Both the position numbers and the translations under genes were made by a program. The notes under the pieces are model-generated. The model made no database searches. It was not told the DNA's origin and worked only from the letters and a program-made list of their open reading frames with translations. DNA of 64,000 nt from Candidatus Bacteroides pullicola (GTDB lineage: Bacteria; Bacteroidota; Bacteroidia; Bacteroidales; Bacteroidaceae): positions 35,139-99,138 of the forward strand of contig DXCV01000046.1 in the NCBI GenBank assembly GCA_019115825.1, written 5' to 3'. Below are positions 53,421 through 61,410 of this stretch, piece by piece (the stretch's first letter is position 1; each line of letters opens with the position of its first letter).

Positions 53421-53711
53421 TCACCGGAATACGATATCCGTAATCACCTGTGCCCCCACGTGTTTGTTCAGGTTGCGCACCAGCAACGTGCGCCCCATCA
53501 TCAGTTCCTGCCGCAAGACTGCGGAAGTGAGGTGGACGTAGAGTGTCTGGTTGCGGACAAAAAGCCCGTCGGTATAGGCCGCGATGGAAGGCCCCACCAC
53601 TTCGGGCCAGGCATTGACCAGACGAAGTTCGTTCAAGGGAGACTCCAGGCTCTCTTGGCGCAGGTAGGTGCGGATGAGCTGGCCGATGGTTTGTGCGTCC
53701 TTGCGTTTCAT
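53421..53711 (-). CDS. DUF721 (DciA-like) protein
   Basis: A 96-residue DUF721 protein (TIGQLIRTYLRQESLESPLNELRL, AWPEVVGPSIAAYTDGLFV and LRNQTLYVHLTSAVLRQEL-type ending). In other bacteria DUF721/DciA proteins load the replicative helicase. It overlaps recF by 4 bases, the conserved Bacteroidetes arrangement, so it is translated with recF. Confidence 0.9.
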   Translation of the reverse strand: MKRKDAQTIGQLIRTYLRQESLESPLNELRLVNAWPEVVGPSIAAYTDGLFVRNQTLYVHLTSAVLRQELMMGRTLLVRNLNKHVGAQVITDIVFR

Positions 53712-54826
53712 TCCTCTCCTCCTTCCCCGGCAAATTCAGCCACCTGTCCGCTGTCCACACGGAACATCTTGTAGTCGCTACCCACTTTATGCAGGATGCG
53801 GTCCAAGTGGCTTCGGTTGGTGTCCGTGATAAAAATCTGTCCAAACCCGTCGCCCGCCACCAGCTTGACAATCTGCTCCACGCGCCGGGCATCCAGCTTG
53901 TCGAAAAGGTCGTCCAGCAACAGGAGGGGCACCGTGCCCGCCGCACGCTTCAGGAACTCGAACTGCGCCAGCTTCAACGCCACCAGATACGTCTTGTTCT
54001 GTCCCTGCGAACCCTCTTTCTTGATGGGAAAATCGCCCAGCATCATGTTCAACTCGTCCTTGTGGATACCGCGGAGGGAATACCCCATGATGCGGTCACG
54101 TTCGCGGCTCTCGCGTAATGTCTCCAGCAGAGGCCCCCGCGCGGCGTGCGACTCGTAAGACAGCCCCACCTGCTCCCGGTCTTGCGAGATGAACGAATAA
54201 AATGACTGGAAAATGGGGATGAACTCACGGATGAACGCCTCGCGCTTGCGGTAGACCACTTCGCCCGACTGCGCCATCATCTCTTCCCAGACCAAAAACA
54301 GTTCCTCCTCCACGGATTGTTCGCACTTCAGCAGAACATTGCGCTGCGTCAGGGCCTTGTTGTAGCGGATGAGGGCATTCAGGTATTCCTTGTCATACTG
54401 CGAAATCACCACGTCCATAAAGCGGCGGCGCCCCTCGCTGCCCCCGGCAATCAACTCGGAATCGGCGGGCGAAACCATCACCAGCGGCACGAAGCCGATA
54501 TGGTCCGACAGCCGGGTATATTCCTTCTTGTTGCGCTTGAACTGCTTCTTCTGCCGGCGTTTCATGCCGCAATAGATTTCTTCCGGCGTACCGTCCGCCG
54601 CCCCATAAAACCCCTGAATCATAAAAAAATCCGCCTCGTGCAGGATGTTCTGCGAGTCAATGGGATTGCCCGCACTCTTGCAGAAGGACAAGTAATAGAC
54701 GGCATCCAGCAAGTTGGTCTTTCCCATGCCGTTCTGCCCAAAGAAGCAGTTCAGCTTGGGCGAAAACGCCAGCTCCACCTGCTCCAGGTTCTTATAATTA
54801 AGGATGGATATTCGTTTCAGTATCAT
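53708..54826 (-). CDS. recF: DNA replication and repair protein RecF
   Basis: A 372-residue SMC-like ATPase that loads RecA at gaps. Walker A GQNGMGKTN (near 34-42), the signature region YLVALKLAQFEFLKRAAG and Walker B LLLLDDLFDKLDARR. The start MILKRISILNYKNLE (at 54826) is the family N terminus; the 28 residues upstream in frame (Pro/Arg-rich) are read from repeat array D and are rejected. It heads the recF-DUF721 pair on the minus strand. Confidence 0.95.
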   Translation of the reverse strand: MILKRISILNYKNLEQVELAFSPKLNCFFGQNGMGKTNLLDAVYYLSFCKSAGNPIDSQNILHEADFFMIQGFYGAADGTPEEIYCGMKRRQKKQFKRNKKEYTRLSDHIGFVPLVMVSPADSELIAGGSEGRRRFMDVVISQYDKEYLNALIRYNKALTQRNVLLKCEQSVEEELFLVWEEMMAQSGEVVYRKREAFIREFIPIFQSFYSFISQDREQVGLSYESHAARGPLLETLRESRERDRIMGYSLRGIHKDELNMMLGDFPIKKEGSQGQNKTYLVALKLAQFEFLKRAAGTVPLLLLDDLFDKLDARRVEQIVKLVAGDGFGQIFITDTNRSHLDRILHKVGSDYKMFRVDSGQVAEFAGEGGEE

Positions 54827-54855
54827 AACATAAGCACAAGTTAGCAACGGACAGG

Positions 54856-54921
54856 CCTGCGGGCGCGGGCGGGGATACCTGCGGGCGCGGGCAGGGATAC
54901 CTGTAAGCACGGGCGGAGATA
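54856..54921. repeat. 22-bp tandem array D (3 units)
   Basis: Three 22-base units: units 1 and 2 differ by one base (CCTGCGGGCGCGGGC then GGGGATA or AGGGATA), unit 3 reads CCTGTAAGCACGGGCGGAGATA in segments CCTG-TAAGCAC-GGGCGGAGATA. Unit 3 fits the skeleton RTAC-N3-TAAGCAC-N8 of arrays A, B and E when rotated. Located between recF and the TPR gene. Confidence 0.88.
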
Positions 54922-54956
54922 CCCCCGGACAAACCGTCCAAATATCATCTGCCGTG

Positions 54957-54964
54957 CAAAAGTA
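54957..54964 (-). promoter_or_regulatory. -7 box of recF
   Basis: TACTTTTG on the minus strand, about 130 bases before the recF start; the leader would contain array D. No well-spaced TTTG. Confidence 0.45.
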
Positions 54965-55015
54965 GGAAGAATTTCGCTGTTTTCAGACTCCAAAACGAAA
55001 AAAGATGCCGCCAAA

Positions 55016-55047
55016 TTTCGCTGATACTGATAAAACAACTAATTTTG
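55016..55047 (+). promoter_or_regulatory. Promoter of the TPR protein gene
   Basis: TTTC (55016-55019), a 20-base spacer and TAATTTTG (55040-55047), with the start codon at 55098. Confidence 0.6.
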
Positions 55048-55097
55048 CGGGTCGAAATCAAAATCATAGAATAATAACAAAAAGATTCCTAATAACA

Positions 55098-55781
55098 ATG
55101 GCAGAACAAAAGAAGACCAACGAAGCCCTCAACGTGGAAGAAGCACTGACACAATCCGAGGCATTTCTCATCAAGAACAAGAAGACCATCATCGGCGTAG
55201 TAGTGGCCATCATCGTTATCGTCGCCGGCGTGACCATGTACAAGAACCTCTATGCCGCCCCGCGCGAAGAAAAAGCGCAGGCCGCTCTATTCATGGGACA
55301 ACAATACTTCGAATCGAGCAACTTTGAACAGGCGTTGAACGGTGACAGCATCGGCTATGCAGGCTTCCTCAAGGTGGCCGAAGAATACAGCGGCACCAAG
55401 GCTGCCAACCTGGCTAAGGCATACGCCGGCATCTGCTACGCCAAACTGGGCAAGACGCAAGAAGCCATCGACGCCCTGAACGGCTTCGACGCCGACGACC
55501 AGATGGTGGCTCCCGCCATCAAGGGCACCATCGGCAACTGCTACGCCCAGCTGGGCGACCTGGACAAAGCCGCTTCCACCCTGTTGGACGCTGCCAACCA
55601 GGCCGACAACAACACGCTGAGCCCCATCTTCCTGATGCAGGCCGGCGAAATCCTGGTAAAGCAAGGCAAGTACGACGAAGCCATCCAGGCTTACACCACC
55701 ATCAAGGACAAGTACTTCGCCTCCTACCAGGCTATGAACATCGACAAGTACATCGAGCAAGCCAAATTGCTGAAGAAGTAA
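55098..55781 (+). CDS. Membrane-anchored TPR protein (YfgM-like)
   Basis: A 227-residue protein with a cytosolic N terminus (NEALNVEEALTQSEAFLIKN), one membrane helix (IIGVVVAIIVIVAGVTMY, about 35-52) and tetratricopeptide-like helices thereafter (KAYAGICYAKLGKTQEAIDAL; NCYAQLGDLDKAAS; ILVKQGKYDEAIQAY). The topology matches YfgM, an ancillary factor of the SecYEG translocon, but the identity is only structural. The start at 55098 is downstream of the promoter; earlier frame residues lie within it. Confidence 0.85.
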   Translation: MAEQKKTNEALNVEEALTQSEAFLIKNKKTIIGVVVAIIVIVAGVTMYKNLYAAPREEKAQAALFMGQQYFESSNFEQALNGDSIGYAGFLKVAEEYSGTKAANLAKAYAGICYAKLGKTQEAIDALNGFDADDQMVAPAIKGTIGNCYAQLGDLDKAASTLLDAANQADNNTLSPIFLMQAGEILVKQGKYDEAIQAYTTIKDKYFASYQAMNIDKYIEQAKLLKK

Positions 55782-55790
55782 CGCGCATAT

Positions 55791-56285
55791 ATGGCTACTG
55801 CATACCATAATCTTTCAGAATACGACTTCCAGTCCGTTCCTGATGCATCGGGCATGAAGTTCGGCATAGTAGTGTCCGAATGGAACTACAACATTACCGG
55901 CGCCTTGCTGCGCGGAGCCGTAGAGACGCTGAAAAAGCATGGTGCGAAGGACGAAAACATCCGCGTGATGACGGTGCCGGGCAGTTTTGAGCTGACTTTC
56001 GGCTCGGCACAATTCATCAAGCACACAGACGTGGATGCCGTCATCGCCTTGGGTTGCGTGGTGCGGGGCGACACGCCGCACTTCGATTATGTCTGCATGG
56101 GCGCCACGGAGGGCATCACCCGGCTGAATGCCGAGGGCGACATTCCCGTCATCTACGGCCTCATCACGACCAACACCATGCAGCAGGCCGAGGAGCGTGC
56201 AGGGGGGCGTTTGGGCAATAAAGGCGATGAATGTGCGGTAACTGCAATAAAAATGATAGATTTCGCTTGCAGATTCAAAAAATAG
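55791..56285 (+). CDS. ribH: 6,7-dimethyl-8-ribityllumazine synthase
   Basis: A 164-residue enzyme of riboflavin synthesis. [20 protein letters not shown] (substrate binding), [30 protein letters not shown] (catalytic His) and the ending [17 protein letters not shown] are in family order. It assembles as an icosahedral shell in many bacteria. The 3' end overlaps the promoter of the following tRNA genes. Confidence 0.97.
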   Translation: MATAYHNLSEYDFQSVPDASGMKFGIVVSEWNYNITGALLRGAVETLKKHGAKDENIRVMTVPGSFELTFGSAQFIKHTDVDAVIALGCVVRGDTPHFDYVCMGATEGITRLNAEGDIPVIYGLITTNTMQQAEERAGGRLGNKGDECAVTAIKMIDFACRFKK

Positions 56286-56296
56286 TTGTACCTTTG
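56265..56296 (+). promoter_or_regulatory. Promoter of the tRNA-Tyr / tRNA-Gly operon
   Basis: CTTG (56265-56268), a 20-base spacer and TACCTTTG (56289-56296). The -33 box lies inside the end of ribH. Confidence 0.7.
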
Positions 56297-56345
56297 CACC
56301 GCAATTGAGAAACAAAGCATCGCTTCTTCTCAAAGGTGCAGGCTT

Positions 56346-56428
56346 GGGCAAATACCAGAGTGGCCAAATGGGGCAGACTGTAAATCTGCTGGTTTATACC
56401 TTCGGTGGTTCGAATCCATCTTTGCCCA
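56346..56428 (+). tRNA. tRNA-Tyr(GTA)
   Basis: An 83-base class II tRNA. The acceptor stem GGGCAAA pairs with TTTGCCC, and the anticodon loop is CTGTAAA between CAGA and TCTG (anticodon GTA). It has a long variable arm (TGGTTTATACCTTCGG region) and a T-arm loop TTCGAAT. The genomic sequence continues ACC rather than CCA, so the terminal CCA is added after transcription. Confidence 0.95.
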
Positions 56429-56438
56429 CCCTAAATTT

Positions 56439-56511
56439 GCGGAAGTAGCTCAGTTGATAGAGCATTAGCCTTCCAAGCTGAGGGTCGCGGGTTTGAGTCC
56501 CGTCTTCCGCT
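56439..56511 (+). tRNA. tRNA-Gly(TCC)
   Basis: A 73-base tRNA. The acceptor stem GCGGAAG pairs with CTTCCGC, the D-arm is GTAGCTCAGTTGATAGAGC, the anticodon loop CTTCCAA has anticodon TCC between TTAGC and GCTGA, and the T-arm is GCGGGTTTGAGTCCCGT. No encoded CCA. Ten bases separate it from tRNA-Tyr and a terminator follows. Confidence 0.97.
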
Positions 56512-56522
56512 CTTCAGAAAGA

Positions 56523-56564
56523 AACCCGAATAGTTTACTGCAAGCTATTCGGGTTTTCTTTTTG
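56523..56564 (+). terminator. Terminator of the tRNA operon
   Basis: AACCCGAATAG pairs with CTATTCGGGTT across a short loop, then TTCTTTTTG. Confidence 0.9.
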
Positions 56565-56616
56565 TAGTATGGAGAGACTTACATTTTATAACAACGATAA
56601 CAAGAGAAGAAAAGAA

Positions 56617-57510
56617 ATGAAAACATCTGCTGTCATCCGCCCTCTGCCCGTCAATGTGATGCGCGAGGTGAAGGATTATGTGATGATTGCCATAGGGATG
56701 ATTCTCTACGGCATCGGATGGACGCTGTTCCTTCTGCCACAGGACATTACGGCCAGCGGCGTGCCGGGCATCGCCTCCATTGTCTATTTTGCCACGGGGC
56801 TGCCCGTGCAGTATGTCTACCTGGGCGTCAACGCGGCGCTGCTTGTCGTGGGTGTCTGGCAACTGGGCTGGAAGTTCAGTGTGAAGACCATTTGGGCGGT
56901 GTTCACCCTGTCCACCTTCTTAGCCGTCATCCAGGAGGTGACAAAGGACGTGCATCTGTTGCAGGACCAGCCGTTCATGGCCTGCGTGCTGGGTGCCACG
57001 TTCTGCGGCAGCGGCATTGGCGTGGCGTTCTCCAACAATGGAAGTACGGGCGGCACGGACATCATTGCCGCCGTGGTACACAAGTACCGTGACATCACCT
57101 TAGGCCAGGTGATGCGTATCATGGACCTCATCATCATCACGTCCAGTTATCTGGTGCTGCACGACTGGGAGAAGGTGGTCTACGGTTATGTCACGCTGTT
57201 CATCTCCAGCTTCGTCCTGGACCAGGTAGTCAACAGCGCGCGCCAGTCGGTGCAGTTCTTCATTATCAGCGACAAGTACGAGGAGATTGGCAAGCACATC
57301 AACCAGTTCCCCCACCGTGGCGTGACGGTCATCAACGCGTCGGGCTTCTACACGGGGCGCGAAATCCGGATGCTGTTCGTGCTGGCCAAGAAGCGCGAGA
57401 GCACCATCATCTTCCGCCTCATCAAGGACATCGACCCGAAGGCGTTCGTGTCGCAGAGCGCGGTCATCGGCGTGTATGGCGAGGGATTCGACAAGATAAA
57501 GGCCAAGTGA
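56617..57510 (+). CDS. YitT family membrane protein (DUF161 + DUF2179)
   Basis: A 297-residue protein with about five to six helices in the N-terminal part (MIAIGMILYGIGWTLFLLP; VYLGVNAALLVVGVWQLGWK; FMACVLGATFCGSGIGV with the NGSTGGTDIIAA motif). A C-terminal soluble DUF2179 domain follows (about 215-295; INASGFYTGREIRMLFVLAK). Function unknown. The start at 56617 (MKTSAVIRPLPV) is preferred because it is preceded by purine-rich AAGAGAAGAAAAG. A start at 56569 would add 16 residues. Confidence 0.88.
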   Translation: MKTSAVIRPLPVNVMREVKDYVMIAIGMILYGIGWTLFLLPQDITASGVPGIASIVYFATGLPVQYVYLGVNAALLVVGVWQLGWKFSVKTIWAVFTLSTFLAVIQEVTKDVHLLQDQPFMACVLGATFCGSGIGVAFSNNGSTGGTDIIAAVVHKYRDITLGQVMRIMDLIIITSSYLVLHDWEKVVYGYVTLFISSFVLDQVVNSARQSVQFFIISDKYEEIGKHINQFPHRGVTVINASGFYTGREIRMLFVLAKKRESTIIFRLIKDIDPKAFVSQSAVIGVYGEGFDKIKAK

Positions 57511-57520
57511 CGGGCCTCGT

Positions 57521-58165
57521 TCAGGGGCGGCGGCGGAACTTGCCCTGCTGCCACACATAGACCATCGGGCGACGGATGAACGGTTTCAGTTCTTCCGCCG
57601 CTTTTTTTTCCATATAGCGGGTCGTGGTGAGCTGCAGGGTCAGCGTCGTGCTATCCGGGGCAAGCGAGGCGTCCAACAGCAAGAGGTCGGCCTGGCGACG
57701 GACGTCACGTTGACGGTAGACGTTGGCAGTGTCCGTGGGCGGCAGGAGGAAATCCTCCATCGTGGGCAAGGCTTCCAGATAATCGGCCGTAGGCAGGGGG
57801 CGCCACGAGGTGTCGTAGAAACGGATGTGGCTGTCGGCCGCAGGGGCATAGGCGGTGGACACGATGCAGATGACGCGGGTACTGTCCGTCACGGGCAGGA
57901 CTTTCATCTGCCAAGCGGTCTTCGGGGTCATCTGCACGCGGATATAGTCCGGCGTCAGGGTGGTCATCTCCGACTTGCCGCCGAAAGTGTTGGTCACCTG
58001 GGCCCTCATCTTGCTGTCCAGAAAGTCGATGCAGTCCGCCCGGTTGACTGCCGAGAGCAGCGGGCTGAGCGAGTCGGGCATATTCACAAACAGGGTGCGT
58101 GCCTCTTGCGCGGACATAGTCAGGGCAAAAGACATCAGGAGCAGGGAAAATATCAGTCTTTTCAT
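57521..58165 (-). CDS. DUF3256 family exported protein
   Basis: A 214-residue protein with a signal peptide (LIFSLLLMSFALTMSAQ). The mature part reads LFVNMPDSLSPLLSAVNRADCIDF and contains beta-rich segments (QMKVLPVTDSTRVICIVSTAY), as in the Bacteroidales DUF3256 family (function unknown). It lies 2 bases downstream of the fRMsr gene on the same strand and is cotranscribed with it. Confidence 0.82.
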   Translation of the reverse strand: MKRLIFSLLLMSFALTMSAQEARTLFVNMPDSLSPLLSAVNRADCIDFLDSKMRAQVTNTFGGKSEMTTLTPDYIRVQMTPKTAWQMKVLPVTDSTRVICIVSTAYAPAADSHIRFYDTSWRPLPTADYLEALPTMEDFLLPPTDTANVYRQRDVRRQADLLLLDASLAPDSTTLTLQLTTTRYMEKKAAEELKPFIRRPMVYVWQQGKFRRRP

Positions 58166-58167
58166 AA

Positions 58168-58653
58168 TCAATCTTTTAACAACATACAAAGTTCTTCCAG
58201 CCAGGCGGCATCCGTCTCGTCGAAAGCGGCCGGGCGGTCGCTGTCTATGTCCAGCACGCCCCAAACGCGGCCTTCGCGGTCGTGCAAAGGTACCACGATT
58301 TCCGAGCGCGATAGGGAACTGCAGGCAATGTGCCCCGGGAAAGCGTCCACGTCGGGCACCACCAGCGTGCGGTCTTCCTGCCAGGCCGTCCCACATACCC
58401 CACGTCCACGGGCTATCCGCGTGCAGGCCACCGGCCCTTGGAAGGGTCCCAGCACCAGTTCATCGCCCTGCACCCGATAGAAGCCCACCCAGAAGAAACC
58501 GAACGTGGTCTTCAAGGCTGCGGCCACATTGGCCAGGTTGGCCACGCGGTCGGTCTCGCCGGCCAGGAGGCTGCGTACTTGGGGCAACAACACGCGGTAA
58601 CGCTCGGCCTTTCCACCGGAGCTGACATGTAAATCTTCCGCCATAGTCTTCAA
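58168..58653 (-). CDS. msrC: Free methionine-(R)-sulfoxide reductase (GAF domain)
   Basis: A 161-residue GAF-domain enzyme reducing free methionine-R-sulfoxide. The three cysteines of fRMsr are visible in PVACTRIARGRGVCGTAW and GHIACSSLSRSEIVVP, with VWGVLDIDSDRPAAFDE after them, the usual GAF end. It acts in repair of oxidised methionine in the cytosol. Start MKTMAEDLHV or the internal MAEDLHV. Transcribed with the DUF3256 gene. Confidence 0.92.
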   Translation of the reverse strand: MKTMAEDLHVSSGGKAERYRVLLPQVRSLLAGETDRVANLANVAAALKTTFGFFWVGFYRVQGDELVLGPFQGPVACTRIARGRGVCGTAWQEDRTLVVPDVDAFPGHIACSSLSRSEIVVPLHDREGRVWGVLDIDSDRPAAFDETDAAWLEELCMLLKD

Positions 58654-58757
58654 TTTTATTTATCCGCGGCAAAGATGGGAATTAAGTGCGAGACGACAAA
58701 GCAGGAAGTCCCACTTCGCCACATATTTATATTTCTTTTGCCAGAAGACGCTCCCTC

Positions 58758-59657
58758 CTATCGGCTGCCCAGGTAGAGGAAGAACATGCCCAGCAGCACC
58801 AGGGCCAGGTCCACGGCCTTGCTGCGCAGGTTTTTCTCATGGAAAGCCAACGCACCGAAGAGAAACGAAACGATGACGCTGCCGCGCCGCACCATGGACA
58901 CGATGGAAATCATGGAATCCTCGTAGCTCAGGGCATAAAAGTAGGCAAAGTCCGCCGCACAGAGGAAGAACGAGATGCCTACGATGTACCAGTCCCAGCG
59001 GAAGGGCGTCGTCTCCCGTCTCCGCGGATACCACAACAGCAGCAACACAGGGCACATGATGAACACCTGGTAGACATTGTACCACGACTGCACAAGCATC
59101 GGGTCGAACTGCTTCATCAGGTATTTGTCATACAGTCCGCTCACCGCGCCCAACACCGCGGCCAGCACGATGCACAATATCCACTTGTTGTGCTTGAAGT
59201 CGATGCCCTCTTTCTTGCCTGAACGGCTCAGCAGGAAGAAAGAGAAAATGGCCAGCATAACGCCCACCCATTGCCAGAGGTTCAGCCGTTCGCCGAACAG
59301 CAGCAATGCGCCCACCAGCACCATGACGGGGCGCGTGGCATTGATGGGTCCCACGATGGTGAGCGGCAGATGCTTCATGCCGAAATAGCCGAAGGCCCAC
59401 GACCCCAGCACAATGAACGACTTGAGCAGCACGTACTTATGCACCTCCCATCCGGCGGCGGGAACATACAGCATCGTGCCCTCCAGCACGCCGGGCATCC
59501 AGGCTGAACACAGGATGAAGGGCAGAAACACCAAGCTGCAGAACAGCGTGTTGAGGAATAATACGGGCAATACGGCATTGCCGCGCAACGACTTCTTCTT
59601 GAAGGCGTCATAGAAGCCCAGAAGGGCAGCGGAAAGAAAGGCAAGAATTAACCACAT
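58758..59657 (-). CDS. EamA/DMT family transporter
   Basis: A 299-residue membrane protein with ten helices in two homologous halves (MWLILAFLSAALLGFYD opens the first; the second begins near KWILCIVLAAVLGAVSGLYD). GPINATRPVMVLVGALLLFGE is the family pattern. Drug/metabolite superfamily, probably an exporter of small metabolites; substrate unknown. Ends in YLGSR, with the convergent DNA to fRMsr lacking other genes. Confidence 0.87.
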   Translation of the reverse strand: MWLILAFLSAALLGFYDAFKKKSLRGNAVLPVLFLNTLFCSLVFLPFILCSAWMPGVLEGTMLYVPAAGWEVHKYVLLKSFIVLGSWAFGYFGMKHLPLTIVGPINATRPVMVLVGALLLFGERLNLWQWVGVMLAIFSFFLLSRSGKKEGIDFKHNKWILCIVLAAVLGAVSGLYDKYLMKQFDPMLVQSWYNVYQVFIMCPVLLLLWYPRRRETTPFRWDWYIVGISFFLCAADFAYFYALSYEDSMISIVSMVRRGSVIVSFLFGALAFHEKNLRSKAVDLALVLLGMFFLYLGSR

Positions 59658-59758
59658 AGGTAAAATATTTAATTTTTACTATCTCAAGGATATATAGAGG
59701 CAATACATACAACATCAATACGCCGGACAGGCAGACCCTCTTGTCGGGAGAGGGGAGG

Positions 59759-59846
59759 CATCAATGGCATTGATGCCATAAAAAGGTGGCACCTCTTTAT
59801 AGAAAAGGTGGCACCTCTTTTAGGCAAAGGTGGCACCTTTGATTAC
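59759..59846. repeat. 22-bp tandem palindromic array H (4 frames)
   Basis: Three clear 22-base units at 59781, 59803 and 59825 (AAAAGGTGGCACCTCTTTA-type, palindrome AAAGGTGGCACCTTT), preceded in register by a fourth 22-base palindromic frame GGCATCAAtggcaTTGATGCC at about 59758-59778. The last unit runs into the stop codon of truA (59843). Confidence 0.85.
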
Positions 59847-60592
59847 TCGAAGATGTCATCCGGATAGGTGATGTCCGCCAGGAATAGTCCCTCAGCAGGA
59901 GCGGATGTCCCCGCCCGGCAGCGGTCCTTTTGTTCAATAATACGACGAAAGCCGTCGATGGTCAGTTTGCCACGCCCCACGTCGAGCAGTGTGCCCACGA
60001 TGGCCCGCACCATGTTGCGCAGAAAGCGGTCGGCCCGGATGGTGAAGACCCACGTCACATCGTCCACCTGTGTCCAGGCGGCGTGCATGATGCGGCAGTT
60101 GTTGGTCTTGACGTCCGTGTGCAACTTGCTGAAGCTGGTGAAGTCGGTATAATGGAAGAGAGTTGCAGCCGCCTCGTTCATCCGCGCGAAGTCAGGCGTG
60201 CGAAACAGTCGGCAACGGTAGGGTCGCAGGAAGGGCGTCTTGGCGGTGGTGACATAATAATGATAGGTGCGCGATGTGGCGTCGAAGCGGGCATGTGCCT
60301 CGGGACGAACGGGGCGGACTCGGTGGACGGCGATGTCGGGCGGCAACAAGCGGTTCAGCTTGTCAGCCAGGAGCACAGTGTTCAGGGGGGAGTCTGCGTC
60401 GAAGTGCGCCACCATTAGCGAGGCGTGCACGCCGGCGTCGGTGCGTCCCGCCCCCACCACGTCCGTCTCGCGGCGCAACAGGGTGGAGAGGGCACGCATC
60501 AGGCACTCCTGCACGCTCACGCCATTGGGCTGGATTTGCCAACCGTGATAGGCCGCGCCATCGTAGGAAAGATAAATGAAATATCGTTGCAC
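59843..60592 (-). CDS. truA: tRNA pseudouridine synthase A
   Basis: A 249-residue enzyme making pseudouridine at positions 38-40 of tRNAs. The catalytic Asp is in [14 protein letters not shown] (near residue 55), with [14 protein letters not shown] and [20 protein letters not shown] in the second half. Length is normal. The -7 box TAACTTTG (60630-60637) faces the divergent DUF5715 promoter. The stop codon overlaps array H. Confidence 0.97.
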   Translation of the reverse strand: MQRYFIYLSYDGAAYHGWQIQPNGVSVQECLMRALSTLLRRETDVVGAGRTDAGVHASLMVAHFDADSPLNTVLLADKLNRLLPPDIAVHRVRPVRPEAHARFDATSRTYHYYVTTAKTPFLRPYRCRLFRTPDFARMNEAAATLFHYTDFTSFSKLHTDVKTNNCRIMHAAWTQVDDVTWVFTIRADRFLRNMVRAIVGTLLDVGRGKLTIDGFRRIIEQKDRCRAGTSAPAEGLFLADITYPDDIFE

Positions 60593-60629
60593 GGATTCTT
60601 GTCGGTCTTTAGGGTTCGTAATCGGGGCG

Positions 60630-60637
60630 CAAAGTTA
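60630..60637 (-). promoter_or_regulatory. -7 box of truA
   Basis: TAACTTTG on the minus strand, 37 bases before the truA start; divergent with the next promoter. Confidence 0.5.
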
Positions 60638-60656
60638 CGGAAAAAAACGGAAAGGC

Positions 60657-60687
60657 TTTCGCGGATGCAGAGGTTGTTGTATCTTTG
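60657..60687 (+). promoter_or_regulatory. Promoter of the DUF5715 gene
   Basis: TTTC (60657-60660), a 19-base spacer and TATCTTTG (60680-60687). An in-frame non-ATG start at 60685 falls in the -7 box and is rejected in favour of the ATG at 60724. Confidence 0.65.
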
Positions 60688-60723
60688 CGCGACTCAAAGA
60701 GAGAACATTTAGCACTACTGACT

Positions 60724-61410
60724 ATGTATAACAAGAAAAGACTTTTTCCCCTCCTCCTCGCCGTCTGCCTGTGTGGAGTGTTCGCTTTCGCAAGCTGCAA
60801 GAAGAAAGAAGACATGACCATGAAGATGAACGAGCCGCGCAACATCCGCGGTGTCTCCAACTTCGGACGCACCTTCGGCGACCGCAATGACCGTCAACTG
60901 GCCGTGGCGCAGGCCATTGGCATTCCTCCCATCGCCTCGCGTGCGGCGGCGGAAAAGATGACGGACAAGCTGGTCCTCATCGATGACAACGAACGCTACA
61001 GCGTGGATTCGCTGACCCACTCCATCCCTTACCTCATCCCCGGAGCCGCAGCCCTGTTGGACACCATCGGGCAGAATTTCCTGGACTCCTTGTCCTGCAA
61101 AGGATTGAATCCCAACAAAATCATCGTCACCTCCGTGTTGCGTACGCAGAACGACGTGAAACGTCTGCGTCGCCGCAACACCAATGCCAGCGCCAATTCC
61201 ACCCACGCCTACGGCACCACGTTCGACATCAGCTGGAAACGTTTTGAGAAGGTGGAAGACCCCGACGGACGCCCCATGCAGGACGTCCGCGCCGACACGC
61301 TGAAACTGGTGTTGGCCGAGGTGTTACGCGACTTGAAGAAGGCCGAGCGTTGCTACGTGAAGTATGAAATCCGCCAGGCCTGCTTCCACATCACGACTCG
61401 CGTGCGCTGA
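60724..61410 (+). CDS. DUF5715 family protein (peptidase M15-like fold)
   Basis: A 228-residue exported protein (signal peptide with a lipobox-like FASC, Cys near 20). Family features are VTSVLRTQNDVKRLRRRN, then STHAYGTTFDISW and YEIRQACFHITTRVR: the His-Asp-His arrangement of zinc M15 (D-Ala-D-Ala carboxypeptidase / endolysin) peptidases. A cell-wall peptidase role is likely by fold. The last 20 bases overlap the convergent nnr gene. Confidence 0.82.
   Translation: MYNKKRLFPLLLAVCLCGVFAFASCKKKEDMTMKMNEPRNIRGVSNFGRTFGDRNDRQLAVAQAIGIPPIASRAAAEKMTDKLVLIDDNERYSVDSLTHSIPYLIPGAAALLDTIGQNFLDSLSCKGLNPNKIIVTSVLRTQNDVKRLRRRNTNASANSTHAYGTTFDISWKRFEKVEDPDGRPMQDVRADTLKLVLAEVLRDLKKAERCYVKYEIRQACFHITTRVR

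Noticed and set aside
54827..54910. N-terminal extension of RecF (28 residues)
   Set aside because: It is Pro/Arg-rich and read from array D; the conserved RecF start MILKRISI lies at 54826.
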